From Climacium dendroides (Eukaryota; Streptophyta; Bryopsida; Hypnales; Climaciaceae): a DNA stretch of 64,000 nt. The notes under the pieces were generated by a model. The model was not told the DNA's origin, made no database searches, and saw only the letters and a list, made by a program, of their open reading frames with translations. Every line of letters begins with the position of its first letter. Positions within the stretch are counted from its first letter, which is position 1. The stretch covers positions 9,780,001 to 9,844,000 of the forward strand of contig OX467088.1 of the NCBI GenBank assembly GCA_950106755.1, in the 5' to 3' direction. Positions 12,143-23,787 of the stretch are shown here, piece by piece. The position numbers were made by a program, and so were the translations under genes.

Positions 12143-13453
12143 ACCCTAAAGGACCAAGGCCTTTTTTCTACCCAAAAATACTCAAAATTGCCATTTTCAT
12201 AGTAAAGAGTAAAAAAATTTGAATTTTTTTTTTCATATTTAACTTTAGGTGTAGTTAACTATTATGAGAATGTGTGGAAAAAATTTCAGAAATTTTGACT
12301 GCACAAATTGCAAGATACTTGCGTTTAAAGTAAAAAAAAATAAGTTTTTTTTAGCTCATTAGGGGATTAGATTATTTGACTTTGAACCTTCTAAACTTTA
12401 ATTTTTTGCACTATAGAGTTTTGAGCTTTAAATATTTATGGTGGAAAATTGATTTGACAATCTAGGAAAAAAAATTCAAAAAAAATTTATGTTGAATAGA
12501 AGTAGGTATAAAATAGAAGGACAATCTAAATTATTAATATCTCTATAATGGAATTAAAATGCACTAATTCCAATGGTGAGATTGTTTTAGCAAGTAAACT
12601 AAACCATGTTGAACTTTTTTTTTTTGAAAAATTGTAAAATTGCATTCATATATGTATCCCACTAGTTATTTTTTCAAGAAGATGCTCTAAGGTAAACCAG
12701 CCCATTGTGGTTAACTAGGGAGGTTTTTTTTCACTATGTGAAATTTTGGCCTTAGTGCATGTAAGAAATGACAGTCATGGATTGATTAGTGAACTCATTA
12801 GGAGGCTTCAACTTTTCAAAGGGAATTCAATGTCAAAAATAACTTTTTAATCCTTACTTTCTAAAACATATTCATAATTGCTTTGGGTGAATGACATGAG
12901 TACTATGGAGTCAACTTTTGTTGGTGATGGAATGATCTACAAACTCTTTTGGGTTGAACACTTAAAAAATTCATAACAAATTCATACTTTGTTGAAAAAA
13001 TACAATTTCAATTGCTCTCACTATTTTTCACATTTGCCTGTATGTGGGGAAAATTGAAAAATTTCAGCAACAACATGTGGCTGAACTCCTCATTCTGACC
13101 ACAATAGTCTGATTTACCTTAATTGCCTCCAAACAAGATTGTCCATAATATTCTGACAATAAATCCAAATGGAATGAATCAATGAAAGCTTTCTATGTAG
13201 AAAAAAAATTTAATTCAAATTTTTGAATTTTTTTTGTTGTCCCCTCTTCTCCCCCTTTTTCCCCCCCTCTCCATTGTTTTGAGCATAACTTTTGTTCCTA
13301 AGCACCAATTGAAAAAAAAATTATATTTTTACAAAACTAATGAATTTTTCTATCTTTTAAAAAAATTTCAAAAAATTAAGACAAAAAATGAGACCATAGG
13401 TACTTACCCAAAATCCCACTTGTCCCCTAAAGGGACAAATGGTCCTTTGGGGG
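12143..13453. mobile_element. TTAA-flanked non-autonomous element (piggyBac-like ends)
   Basis: The left end is TTAA (12139-12142) then ACCCTAAAGGACC. The right end is GGTCCTTTGGGGG then TTAA (13454-13457). The 13-bp termini match at 11 positions as inverted repeats. The 1,311-bp interior is AT-rich and non-coding, and part of it is the reverse complement of the repeat at 1-877. TTAA target duplication with CCC-starting termini is the piggyBac pattern; the family assignment is inference. Confidence 0.6.
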
Positions 13454-13457
13454 TTAA

Positions 13458-14246
13458 AACTAATAGGGAAATTGATAAACAATTGGGGAATAGTATTTTA
13501 AAGATTTGATTTGATTTAGGACATACTAGGATGGTTTGAGTATTCAAGTAGTTATTAAAATTATAGGAATTATCAAAAATACTTTGAAAACTAACAAATT
13601 CTATAGGAATTAGTATGGGATTAAATTGTAGAGAAAAACTAATTGACAAAGTGTTACAAAACTAAAACCTTTTAATTAATTAGGCATGATGGAGAGTGAC
13701 GGCTACTATAAGATGATCATGGTTGTGATTTGCATTGATAGGACTGTCAATGGAGAGGTATGTTAATTTAATCATTTTCATTTGATTTTTGATTATAAGT
13801 AGAATTAGAAATAGGAAATTAAAAATTAACCCTTAGGTTAGAGTCTTAGAATTTCATTTACAATTTAGAATACAATAGGTAATTTTTAGAGGGTTCTAAA
13901 AATATCTCACACTTAAAAAGCAACCAAGAAATAAGAAAGTTACAAATGGATGAAATTTAGTAGTAAATTTGGATGAGAATTTAGTAATTTCATCCAAAAA
14001 AATCTTTAAAAAATATAAAAAGTAATTTAAGAATCTTGATAAAATTTAGGATTTTTAGGGTAAGTTAGAGATGAATTTGCCCATTTTGATTAAAAGTAAT
14101 TTGTGAATGAAGTCTTAAACTACCAATTACAGATAGAACTTCATCCATTAATAACTTATTACTTAGGAAGTTAGTATTTTTATGTTTTACCATGTTGGAA
14201 AGGTAATTTTTTTCTCTCTAATTTAAATATTTAAAAATCATAATAA
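13458..14246. other. Gene-free AT-rich spacer
   Basis: No credible gene, RNA or repeat boundary seen. Confidence 0.5.
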
Positions 14247-14248
14247 TA

Positions 14249-14814
14249 CTACCTCCGTCCCAAAATGATCTTCTTGTTGGACAAAATCTTTCGGATTAAG
14301 GCTAAAAATAACTTTTAAAAGACTTATTTTTCACAATAAGTTGATTTTGATGATTTCTTCCCATCCTAAAAAATTTGAGTTTTAGAACCCTTTTCAAAGT
14401 GCGTATTTAGAATATTGAAAAGTGAAAAAATTTGGGCATTTTCAAAGACCACCAGTGAGCACCTAATTGTTGAGTGTCAGGGTGTTATTTTGTGGGCATT
14501 TAGTATATGGATAAAACCAAGTATAGAACTTCATTTGGCCTCCCAAAGCTTAATCTACTTAAATTGGAGAATACTCAAAGAGATGCAAAAAATAAGAAAA
14601 AATCATGTTCATTGATCCCTTCAATCATTTTATTTGTCTTTTACTTGATAATTGCATGGATGGAGGGGGAACTACTATTTAGAATTGTTTTTCTAGTCCC
14701 AAACAACAATCACAAGCCAAACTTGATCAATTTCAACATCACAAAGTGCAACAAGAAGATCATTTTGGGACAAAAAAACAAGGCCAAAGGAAGATCATTA
14801 TAGGATAGAGGGAG
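14249..14814. mobile_element. Stowaway-like MITE
   Basis: The left end TA then CTACCTCCGTCCCAAAATG (14247 on) and the right end in reverse complement CTCCCTCTATCC then ATAATGATCTTC (from 14814 inward) match at about 20 of 25 positions, with TA on both sides (14247-14248 and 14815-14816). CTCCCTCCGTCCC is the hallmark terminus of Stowaway (Tc1/mariner) MITEs in plants. There is also a perfect 23-bp inverted repeat at 14257-14279 and 14749-14771, so the right end may carry a duplicated terminus. No coding capacity. Confidence 0.75.
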
Positions 14815-14816
14815 TA

Positions 14817-15170
14817 GTAATTTTAGACTAGAAATTTTAGATTAAGATTAATTAAAAGATAATTAATGAGAACCTTTTGGAAGCTACCAATTTGATAGAA
14901 TTTGATGGATGAAATTCTCTCAGTTAGTTTAGAATTAGAACTTCATCTTTAGATATCTTTTGCTAGGAAAGTCCAAATTTAATTTATTTTACCATTTTCA
15001 AAAGGGGCAAAATACATTCTACAAATTAGGCTAGGGTAGTTTTTGCTTTGATTTAGTTTTCATTTTCAAGTCTAGCATTTGGCCTAATTAGCCAAAGGTC
15101 TTGGATTTCTAACATTTAATGTGTTTTGAATGATTTAGAATTGTTTTAGGATATAGAATATTATGATTAT
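14817..15170. other. Gene-free AT-rich spacer
   Basis: Nothing recognisable. Confidence 0.5.
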
Positions 15171-15370
15171 CACTACTAGAAAATTTCATTTTTCTGTTGT
15201 TTTGGTCGCGTTGATCTGGTCAAAATCTGACAGAAATCTGTTGAACCCGTTATAATGCAATAATGGACGTAGATCTCTCATTATTGCATCATGAAAGATC
15301 CAAAGCAAATGAGATAAGCAATTCCACCGATTTTTTTGAGAACTGGCCAATACTATCAATGTGCACATTC
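15171..15370 (+). mobile_element. CACTA-type transposon end (fragment)
   Basis: CACTACTAGAAAA at 15171-15183 is the classic terminus of plant CACTA (En/Spm) elements. It is followed by subterminal TTGTTTTGG and GGTCAAAATC-type words, some in both orientations. A second, similar end is at 61558. No matching opposite end or transposase was found nearby, so this is a fragment or the edge of a diverged element. Confidence 0.5.
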
Positions 15371-16950
15371 TCCACGGACTAGTTTAGTAAGAGGTCTAAA
15401 TCCTCCATCTCTACGGTTGTTTGCAAGTTTTTTTGTCCTTGCAACATTACAATCATTCATTTATTGAGTTAAATTCTTGCACCAATTTGCAACTAATCAC
15501 TATAGAGTATGGGATGATATACTTTTTTAGCATATTCAACCAGCCTTATATTAACAAACAAATTCCAACTTAAGTATTGCAATACAACTGCAACAAAGTG
15601 TCACAATCCAAGTAACACTTTACAGTTTCAAATAGCTTTTAGAGGTCTTTTACAACTTAATGGACTCACATTGCTTCACTTTCAGTGTTAATTGAATTAC
15701 AACTCTGTGAGGTACTTTTTCATTAACTTTTACTTTTTGTCAAGTACCAGTAGTATAGGGGTTCATCCGTGGATAAGCTAGCGTAGTCTATCGTTGGTGC
15801 ATCTAATGTCACTTTTAAAGTAGATGTAGGTTATGTATAAATTAACTTTGTGGAATATACCTAGAAACTTTATTCTTATACCTCTATTCTTTTTCTTTCT
15901 TTCTTTCTTTCTTTTCCTTTATTTTCAAGTTCTCTTAACTTGGTGGACAGTCCATTACCACTAATGCAGACACAATGTTCTAAGAGTCCCGGTCCTATAT
16001 AATATTCTAGGGTAGGCAACACATCGTGGGCAACACGTCAGGCTGGGCAACACGTCTTATACATGGATGCAGCCTATGACCTAATCATATATATACAAGA
16101 TAATACTTTTAAAGTATACAAATAATTTATTAATTAACACTTTTTTTTATGTGTTGGGGCAACAGGTCCAGTAATTGCTCTTTTTGAGCTTTTCGAATCT
16201 ATGTGCAAAATGACTACACGTGGCAGTCTCAGTAGTCAACAAGTCTAGTATGTAGAAGTATGAAAGGTTTAGGACAAAGTACCAGATTCTTGGTCTTTGA
16301 GCTTTCTCCTTTCTTTTAAGATTGGGCAACAAGTCCAAAACCACGAGTAAGTTGTTCCTAAAACATACAAAAATATTTATTAGCCACAAAGATTGCTAAT
16401 TCTACAAATTTAGTCTCCCCAATTCTATGACCTAGGCCCAAACTAGGGGCACGGCCCAAAGGGCCGTTCGAAAAATTTGGACCTTTATTTTAATTTGTTA
16501 TTTCTGACCAAATAATTAGGCTAAATCAACCAAATTTGTATCCAAAATCATAGTTACAAATTTAAAATTCCCAAAACAGCTCCTAAAATTTCAATTTAAA
16601 TGGTCCAATGGCCTAAAACCGTGGGAAACAGGACCTATTACCGTTCGATCTACCCTATGACCGTGCCTAAGGACCTAAAGCCGTGGACCAATCCTATGAC
16701 CGTGGGTCGTGACCCGAGACCGTGGCAACACGTCTGAATGGGTCCGAAGAAACAGGTCTGGAAACCAATAGGGCAACAGATCGGGATCCAAATCCCTAAT
16801 TTCGTCGCGCTTTATCGATGTTGAATCGCCACGCGCCTTGCAAGCTTCGCCTTCAACTCCGGAGCACCACCAATCCCAGCACTCCCATTCATGCTCGTGA
16901 AATCAACCACAAACTCACAATCAAAAATTTGAAAATTAAAATTCTCCGAT
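15371..16950. repeat. Gene-free stretch with TTTC microsatellite and short dispersed words
   Basis: A TTTC microsatellite lies at about 15889-15915. Between about 16015 and 16790 the words GGGCAACA followed by N-GTC, and ACCGTGG or CCTATGACCGTG, recur many times at irregular spacing. This looks like a degenerated tandem or gene-fragment region. No open frame of note. Confidence 0.4.
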
Positions 16951-17850
16951 TACAGATCGATTGATCACTCTGATCACTCAAGGTCGTTCAGTGTCTCCGA
17001 CTCTCCCTGTAGCACCGGCCTTCCGATCAGTTTCACCACTGCAATTGCCTTTGATCGATCTCCCGCTGTGCTCTCCAGGTTCATGTCGATCTGGTCTTTC
17101 ACTACTTCAAACCGATCTGAGCTTGCACTTCTCCACCGAATTCAAATCCTTGCACAGCCAGGCTCCTCCCCGATCTACTTCTCCCGATCAATCCATCGCT
17201 CCACCGCAACCTCGGATGGATCAGTCCAACGTTGAATGGATCAGTACGTGACTTGATCACTCAGCCTCGCCGATCTGCTCAATCAAGCTCCGTCTTCAAA
17301 TCCTAATTAGTCTCCAAACTCGTTGCAACCACACTTCTCTAGTCAGAATTGCTGCAACAGTTCGTCGCCACCAGAATGCTTCGACACAATTTTTAATTTT
17401 AAAATGAACAGATTACAAATCCAGAAAGGCCAGAATACGCAATTGCAATGATTATCAAAACACACATTCACAGTTTACAAAATCGAACACTCAAATGCAC
17501 AGACAAAGCACACAAAATAACAAATTTGCACAAAAGAATTTTTCAATTATAAATTTCCAAAAAAAATACAGACATGTGCTTCTTCCTGAATGCACAGTCA
17601 CAGAGAGAGAAATAAAAAAAATAATTTGGCTTATAAGGGTCGGAAAAAAGGTCTCGCGCCTCTCCCGACCGGTTTTCTGTCTTTTCACGCCTCTTCCATC
17701 CCTTTCGCAATTTTTTCATCCATATCGTGTCCCATTCATCCATTTTCAAATTTTTCATCCGTTTTCAGATTTCATCCATCCACATGGCCCTATTCACACT
17801 GCATAAAGTTCGAAAACTACTTTTTGAATTACTTTTAGCTACTTTCTACT
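16951..17850. other. Mid-GC stretch, no recognised gene
   Basis: Several overlapping frames of 60-100 codons on both strands, none with recognisable domains, start context or plausible splice partners. The composition is higher in GC than the flanks. Repeated CATCCATTTTCA-like words occur at 17715-17785. Confidence 0.35.
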
Positions 17851-20200
17851 TTTTAGTGTTTTTAGTCTACTTTTAAGCTATTTTTTATACTTTTTAGACT
17901 ACTTTCTATATACTTTTTCAATAAAAACTAAAAACTAAACTAAGAACCAAAATTTGTATTTTACAAACTCACTAATACCGCCTCAAGGGGTGCACTTAAT
18001 TCTACTACAACAAACCACGTGCGAACAAGTGGTTTCTAATAAACTATAATTTTAACTTCAAATTTTGAGCATTGTTTACTAATGACTATAGGATTTTACT
18101 CTCAAAATTTAAAACTCAAATAAAATATAGAATGATTTCTAGAAGAGGTTAGAAATGCACTAAAATGGCATGTTTTTTTAACTCAAATATTTTTGAGAAC
18201 AAAATTAGATGACCATTGTATCAATATTCAACTCAAAATGAGCTTTCAATAGAGAGTTATTTTAAAGAATTTTTTGTTCATTTTTTAGACAATTTTTTCT
18301 TATATAATATAGGGGTGTGAAAATTATTTTTCACTTCTATAGTGTATTTTTTTACTTCAAAAATTTATAACTTATTATTATTAACAAATAAAAATATTAA
18401 TAATTCAAAACATAAATTTTTAAAGTAGAAAAATCTATTCATATTTTTTAATTTAGTTTTATTTAAAATTCAAAAATATATATAGGGGGTCCAAAGTTTT
18501 GTTCACATGTGGTTTTTAATGGACACTCTAAGTGACCCCCTCGAAAATACTACACATGCTAAGTATCCATAATATTAGATTTAATTTTTCAACTTATGTT
18601 GAGAAGTCCCAATCCTCGAGACTATTAATAAATATTCTGCATATGACACTGAACATGTCACTTGGTGACATAAAGTGAAACTTCCATTTATATTTAAGCA
18701 CTCAGTAGAGACACTACTCCCTATTAGTGCTAACCACTCTTAAATGTCACCTCACTCTATACTAAGCCCATTGTGTATTTGCTACTTTCATCTCGTGACT
18801 AATTATGACTCATAACTTATAATATATTGAAAATGGCCTAGTAAAGAGTAGGACTTCATTTAGTTGGTGCCATAGGACATTTACTTAAATGTTCCATGTT
18901 GCCTTAAATCTAGTGGTGAAGTTACATCATCAATCTTGACTCACCGGAACTCACTAAGGCTTTAAGAAGAGGTAAGGAGGGAAATTAATCCTTCCTATAG
19001 TAATTTCTATGAGATTCAATAGATCTCTTCTTGTGAGTCGAAGGGACTTTTAAAACCCATGTTGGTTTTGGAAGACCACTCATTTTCAACCAAAATCACC
19101 AAGTTACAACTTTGTTTGGATTTCCAAATTTTTAAACGATGTAACTTTGCATCCGGAGTTTTAAATCCCACATGCAAGTCCATTTTGGATATTTATGCAA
19201 TGAATAAATGTTGATGGACTACTCATTCATCTCATTTAAACAGGTTTTCACAAAAGTTATGGCCCTCTAAAAATTCAGGTTCATTGGGAGTGGCATCACG
19301 CCTTCACTATAGCCCTTCTCTTGGCCATAACTTTGAACTCATAGCTTAAAACCTTGTAATGCTTGTCATTTTAATTTTTTTGTGTTCTTAGCTTTTTAAT
19401 TATATGATATATGTCATATTTTCATGAAGAATTCATTAGGAACCTCTCACTCCTAATTTTTAAGTATCCCAGCGATACCAATTTTGAACGGCCATAACTT
19501 TTATCCAACTAATTCAAATCACGCATTTTTGGAACGGTTGAAAGCTTCTTCTCAAGGACTTTTCAAGTACGTAAAATACTCTACCATGTTCTTTTAACCA
19601 TGAATCATGTTTGCTCATGAGTTACTTATTTCTCTTTATATGAATTTTTACAAAGTTTGGGACGTCATCTCTAAGGTTCTCCTTGCTCACTAAGGCACTT
19701 CAGACACCCCAAAGAGATAGAGATGTGACACGAAGCCAATACAAAGTTACTAAATCTAATTACAATCCTCACCCACAAGCAACTGCTATAGATTCTCAAA
19801 CCAAGGCCAAATACAAGACCCATATACAAGAGCCTAACGAAACCAAGAGCACCTAGAACAACACTTCCAAAATCTATAATTCACTCACATGACATTCCAA
19901 AATGACAACTTAAGACTTACTTGTTGAAATACTTGATCAATTGCTACCAAAATCCAACCAAATCTGAAGTAGGATAATATAAGGAACCATGCTCAGACTC
20001 ACACTTGCATGCATTCAAATCCACATAACTAGTTGAATTTTCAATGCTAATGTGACACGATTCCATTGGCAACCCGTCACCATTGCCATTATAAGTTGCA
20101 ATTCATAACCTTCTTTCCTTTCAACTTGCTTCCTTCACCCCTTGGATCATGAAGATAAAAGGTTGCAATTAAAAAATGTAGACGATAACCTATTTGCGCG
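17851..20200. other. Gene-free AT-rich stretch, probably old repeat
   Basis: No reading frame above background. 18900-19700 resembles the text of plant LTR-type repeats (GGCCATAACTTTTATCC-like phrases), but no terminal repeats or target duplication could be placed. Confidence 0.35.
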
Positions 20201-21330
20201 AATCGGTTATCTAAGACATACCTTCCTGCCGTAGGATCTGGGGTCGTTGGGAGGCGCTCCAACGACAAAATGACGCAGCACAGAAGTACAGTACTCCACA
20301 GGCAAGAGTAACCTCACATGCACGAGAACAGTGATTCGTCTTATCCTCCTTGTGTACATAAACTCACAGGACGTAGCTGCGGAGACGCCATAGCTCGAGA
20401 GTCGGCAACCAACAGATGCGCAGAGAGGGCAAGAGCAAGAAGAGTTGTAATTTAGAGGCTGGGGCCCGAGTTCCTTTTCTGTCTGCTTGAATCAATGGCT
20501 ATGTGTCTTGAGCATTGACAGAGTGTCAAATGTGGACCATCTTTTCAATTAATAGATGGAACTTCTGTGTGCAATAGAGCGCCGCGAAATCCGAGCTGCA
20601 AGAAGATCGAGCAAACTCATCTGGAGTCTGAGACAGACCGGCTGCAACACCAAGTAAATCAAAGCGGGGACAAGGGCCGTCTAGGAGCCTGGAACGAGGG
20701 TGGGGCATGCAGCTGTGGCCAGGAGTGTGGACGTGGTGCTGGTTGCAGCCGCCCGACGTGAAGAAGAATCTTGTACGCGGACGACGTGAGGAAGAGGACT
20801 GTTTCCTAGTAGTACGTATTTTAGAGTTGTACAAGCTCTAAAATTACTTATACGTCCAAATTGCTCCGAGAAACTGAGTACAATGGTTTCTTGCGGACAC
20901 CAGCAGAGCGTAAGACCTTCAAAATGAGATGATTTTTTTTCTCCAGACGTACATATTCAACCCAATATTTATTTCAGCACTCAAAGCACTTCTAAATTCT
21001 TCCAATTTTCTGCTGCACACACCTGCAGAAACACCACCCAAATTGAGAATTCTCGGGGCAGAACCGCCTGATCGATGCACACAAGGTGTCAAGGTACCCC
21101 ACATGCTTGGTTGGAGAGGGACCTTCCGCCCCCGCCTGCAGACGAATCTATTGCCTACCGAACACTATTCAATCAACAGGTCCCCTCTGATGAAGTATTC
21201 CCTTACAAGGTAGCTTGGCCGTCGCCTCACAGGGAAGGAATATATTCGGTCCAACCTAGCAAGGAAATGCTCCTCAATGTTGAGGGTCTTTATAAGTCTC
21301 CCAAAAGAAAGGAGTTCAGTAGGTGAGACC
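20201..21330. other. Gene-like GC island without a resolvable gene
   Basis: GC rises to about half. Frames of 60-102 codons exist on both strands (for example 20526-20834 minus; 21075-21326 plus, which includes VPSDEVFPYKVAW). None is recognisable. It could be a captured gene fragment, a non-coding RNA, or exons of a gene I cannot assemble. Confidence 0.35.
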
Positions 21331-21688
21331 AATTCCCCACACTTACTAAATTTATCATTTTATCCAATAAGTGTTTAACAAAATTGTAGGAATCCACTTG
21401 CAATCTTTGTCTAAAGTAGCCAGTAATTCTGTCCAAAGTTTCAACCACTCTCTAGTTGAAGTGAAAGCATAGATATTTAGAATAGACAAGTCACTTGCTA
21501 AGAGACTCTTTACATGTATCGGTGGGTGGGAGGAGTCAATAGGGTTGAAATATAGAAAGCACTTTTATGCTGCTTCTACATACACGTAGAACTCCCTCTC
21601 CTACTTCCACGCTTACTGATCATTGGTGACACTGTTCTTGTCTTTTAGTTGCTTTCTTTGTCCACCGAGTGAGTATGTAAAGAGGCCC
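21331..21688. other. Gene-free spacer
   Basis: Nothing recognisable. Confidence 0.4.
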
Positions 21689-21697
21689 CAAGTGTCC

Positions 21698-21849
21698 ATG
21701 GTTGTCATAATGCACAAGTTACTATTCATTTTTCGTCTTGTAGGACAAGTTACTATTCATCAAATGTACTTCTTAAGTACATTTGATGAATAGTAACTCG
21801 TCCTACAAGACGAAAAATGAATAGTAACTTGTGCATTATGACAACCATG
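21698..21849. mobile_element. Foldback MITE with 9-bp target duplication (Mutator-like)
   Basis: Arms 21697-21771 and 21775-21849 are inverted copies with one mismatch in 75 bp and a 3-nt loop. The element is flanked by a direct repeat CAAGTGTCC at 21689-21697 and 21850-21858. A 9-bp duplication with long terminal inverted repeats fits Mutator-like (MULE) non-autonomous elements. Each arm contains an internal repeat of ACAAGTTACTATTCAT. If transcribed it would fold into a long near-perfect hairpin. Confidence 0.8.
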
Positions 21850-22071
21850 CAAGTGTCCCACCTATTCTCACCCACTGAACTTTCCCGCATGGAGAAAATC
21901 CAAAGTTTACCACCATGTGTTGTATAATAGAAAAGATCCACATGCATACTTCACCTTCTCCAACCCCTTCCTCACCCATATTATAGCCATAGCCAATTGA
22001 TGCTTCTTTGCATAGAAAGTTGACCCATGGTCAAATGAACTGCCCAAACTTCATTAAATTATCACTTCTAA

Positions 22072-23784
22072 GGGCCAGTTTATACTGTGCCTAAGGCTGG
22101 ATGGAAGGCCGGCCGGATTTGCCTTCAATCCGGCCTTCAATCCGGCCCAAGTTTTTCCATCCGGCCCCAATTAATGTAAACCCCTTGGGCCAGATTCTAG
22201 GGCCAAATTTCCAATTCATGTACTCTTGAATTTTCTCAATGCTCAATTAAAAAAAAATATAAATATGCATGTTTATCTTTCTCTTCTTTTCTTTTTAATT
22301 AAAAACAATTTTTTTTCCTTTTTTTTCCTATATATTTTATTTCTAAAATAAAATAGAAATTTATTTATTAATTTACTTAAAAATTAAGAAAATTAATGTT
22401 TTGGTTTTCTTCTTATATAGAACATGCATTTGTAATCAAGATGTTTAATGCTAAAACATAGGAACTTCATTGTAGTCACTTAGATGATGATTTTTCTTTA
22501 AAATTAAAAAAGTAAATTCATAAGGGAGTTTGCTCTAAAAACATCCATGCTCTGAGAGTGATCATGATGGAGAGGTACATTTTGCTTTATTGAATGTACT
22601 AGCACATTTGAGGACATGGTCACTTTTAGTAACCGTTGCCTTTCAACTTTAAAAAATTCATAACTAATTACACAAAGATCTAAAAAATATGAAACAAATC
22701 AAGTCACCAAAAAAATATGAGGATAAAGGACCTAGCAAGCATAATCCCAATCAATTTATGGCTTTTCAAAATCTACTCTACAATTTTTTAAATGAATCTT
22801 TAATGTGATTTTTTCTTCAAGATCTAGTGTATTTGAGGCTCATTTCCAAAAGCCCTCAACACTATGAAAGTCAAGATTGTGATGGACACTCTTGTACAAA
22901 ATCTTGAATAAAAAAATTATGATCAATTATTTTGAGAATTGGATTTTTGATGCTAAAATTTTAGACTTTAAAAAAAGACTTTAATATTTATATAAACTAC
23001 TAAGAATAGCAACTTGGTTGAGTTTTATTAAACTTCAAAGTATTGTTCACACCAAAATTTTGTGCCTTGGATATTTAGAAATTAAGAACAACTCTATCAA
23101 ATAAACATGTACCAAATTCCAAATAAAAATAAACATCTTGTGTTGAGTCAGTTAAAAATGATTGAACCAAATAAGCTTTAAAATCTCATATTCAATTATG
23201 AATAATTTAATAGAACATCTTATCAAACAAACAAGATTGTATATATTATATTATAATAAGTTCATATATTATATTATAACAAATCTATATATTATTTTAT
23301 AATAAGTTTATATAATGTATTAAAAACTGTGTATACTTCCATTCCAGAGCTCCCAACCCACTATTCCCAATTTCAAATTGAAATATTGGCAACAGATCAA
23401 GCTCTAAAAATTTAGCAATGTATATTGGTGGAAGTTTTTTGAGCTCACAATTAATAAGCACGCACCAAAATAGAAAACAAAAAAATTCACATTCATAGAT
23501 GATAGAGATTTGTACAATCCAACGGAGGAGCTCAATTTGCCCCCAATCCGGCCTTAGATGGGAGTTCGGGCCACCAAAAACCTCGTCCCGATTGCTTCCC
23601 TTGGGCCAGATGGTTTGGCGCCAAAACCATGCCACCTAAGGTGACACATAGGATGAGTTGTAGTTCCATCCGCCCCCAAGTATAAACGCCTTGGGCTGGA
23701 TTTGAAGAAATTGAGCACTCCTATTGGTTCAAACTTGGAGAGTTCCAGCCGGCCCTCAATCCGGCCCCAAGTATAAACTAGCCC
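22072..23784. mobile_element. PIF/Harbinger-like non-autonomous element, 1.7 kb
   Basis: The left terminus GGGCCAGTTTATACT (22072-22086) and the right terminus in reverse complement GGGCTAGTTTATACT match at 14 of 15 positions, flanked by TAA at 22069-22071 and 23785-23787. TAA/TTA duplication and a GGGC-starting end are typical of Harbinger/Tourist elements. Subterminal regions at both ends are rich in CCGGCC/CAATCCGG words. The interior has no transposase; about 22730-23110 is a copy of the TTAA-type repeat seen at 5283-5435, apparently nested. Confidence 0.7.
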
Positions 23785-23787
23785 TAA

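Noticed and set aside
18900..20200. Solo LTR of a gypsy-type element
   Set aside because: Phrases resemble plant LTRs, but no TG...CA borders, target duplication or second copy could be placed.
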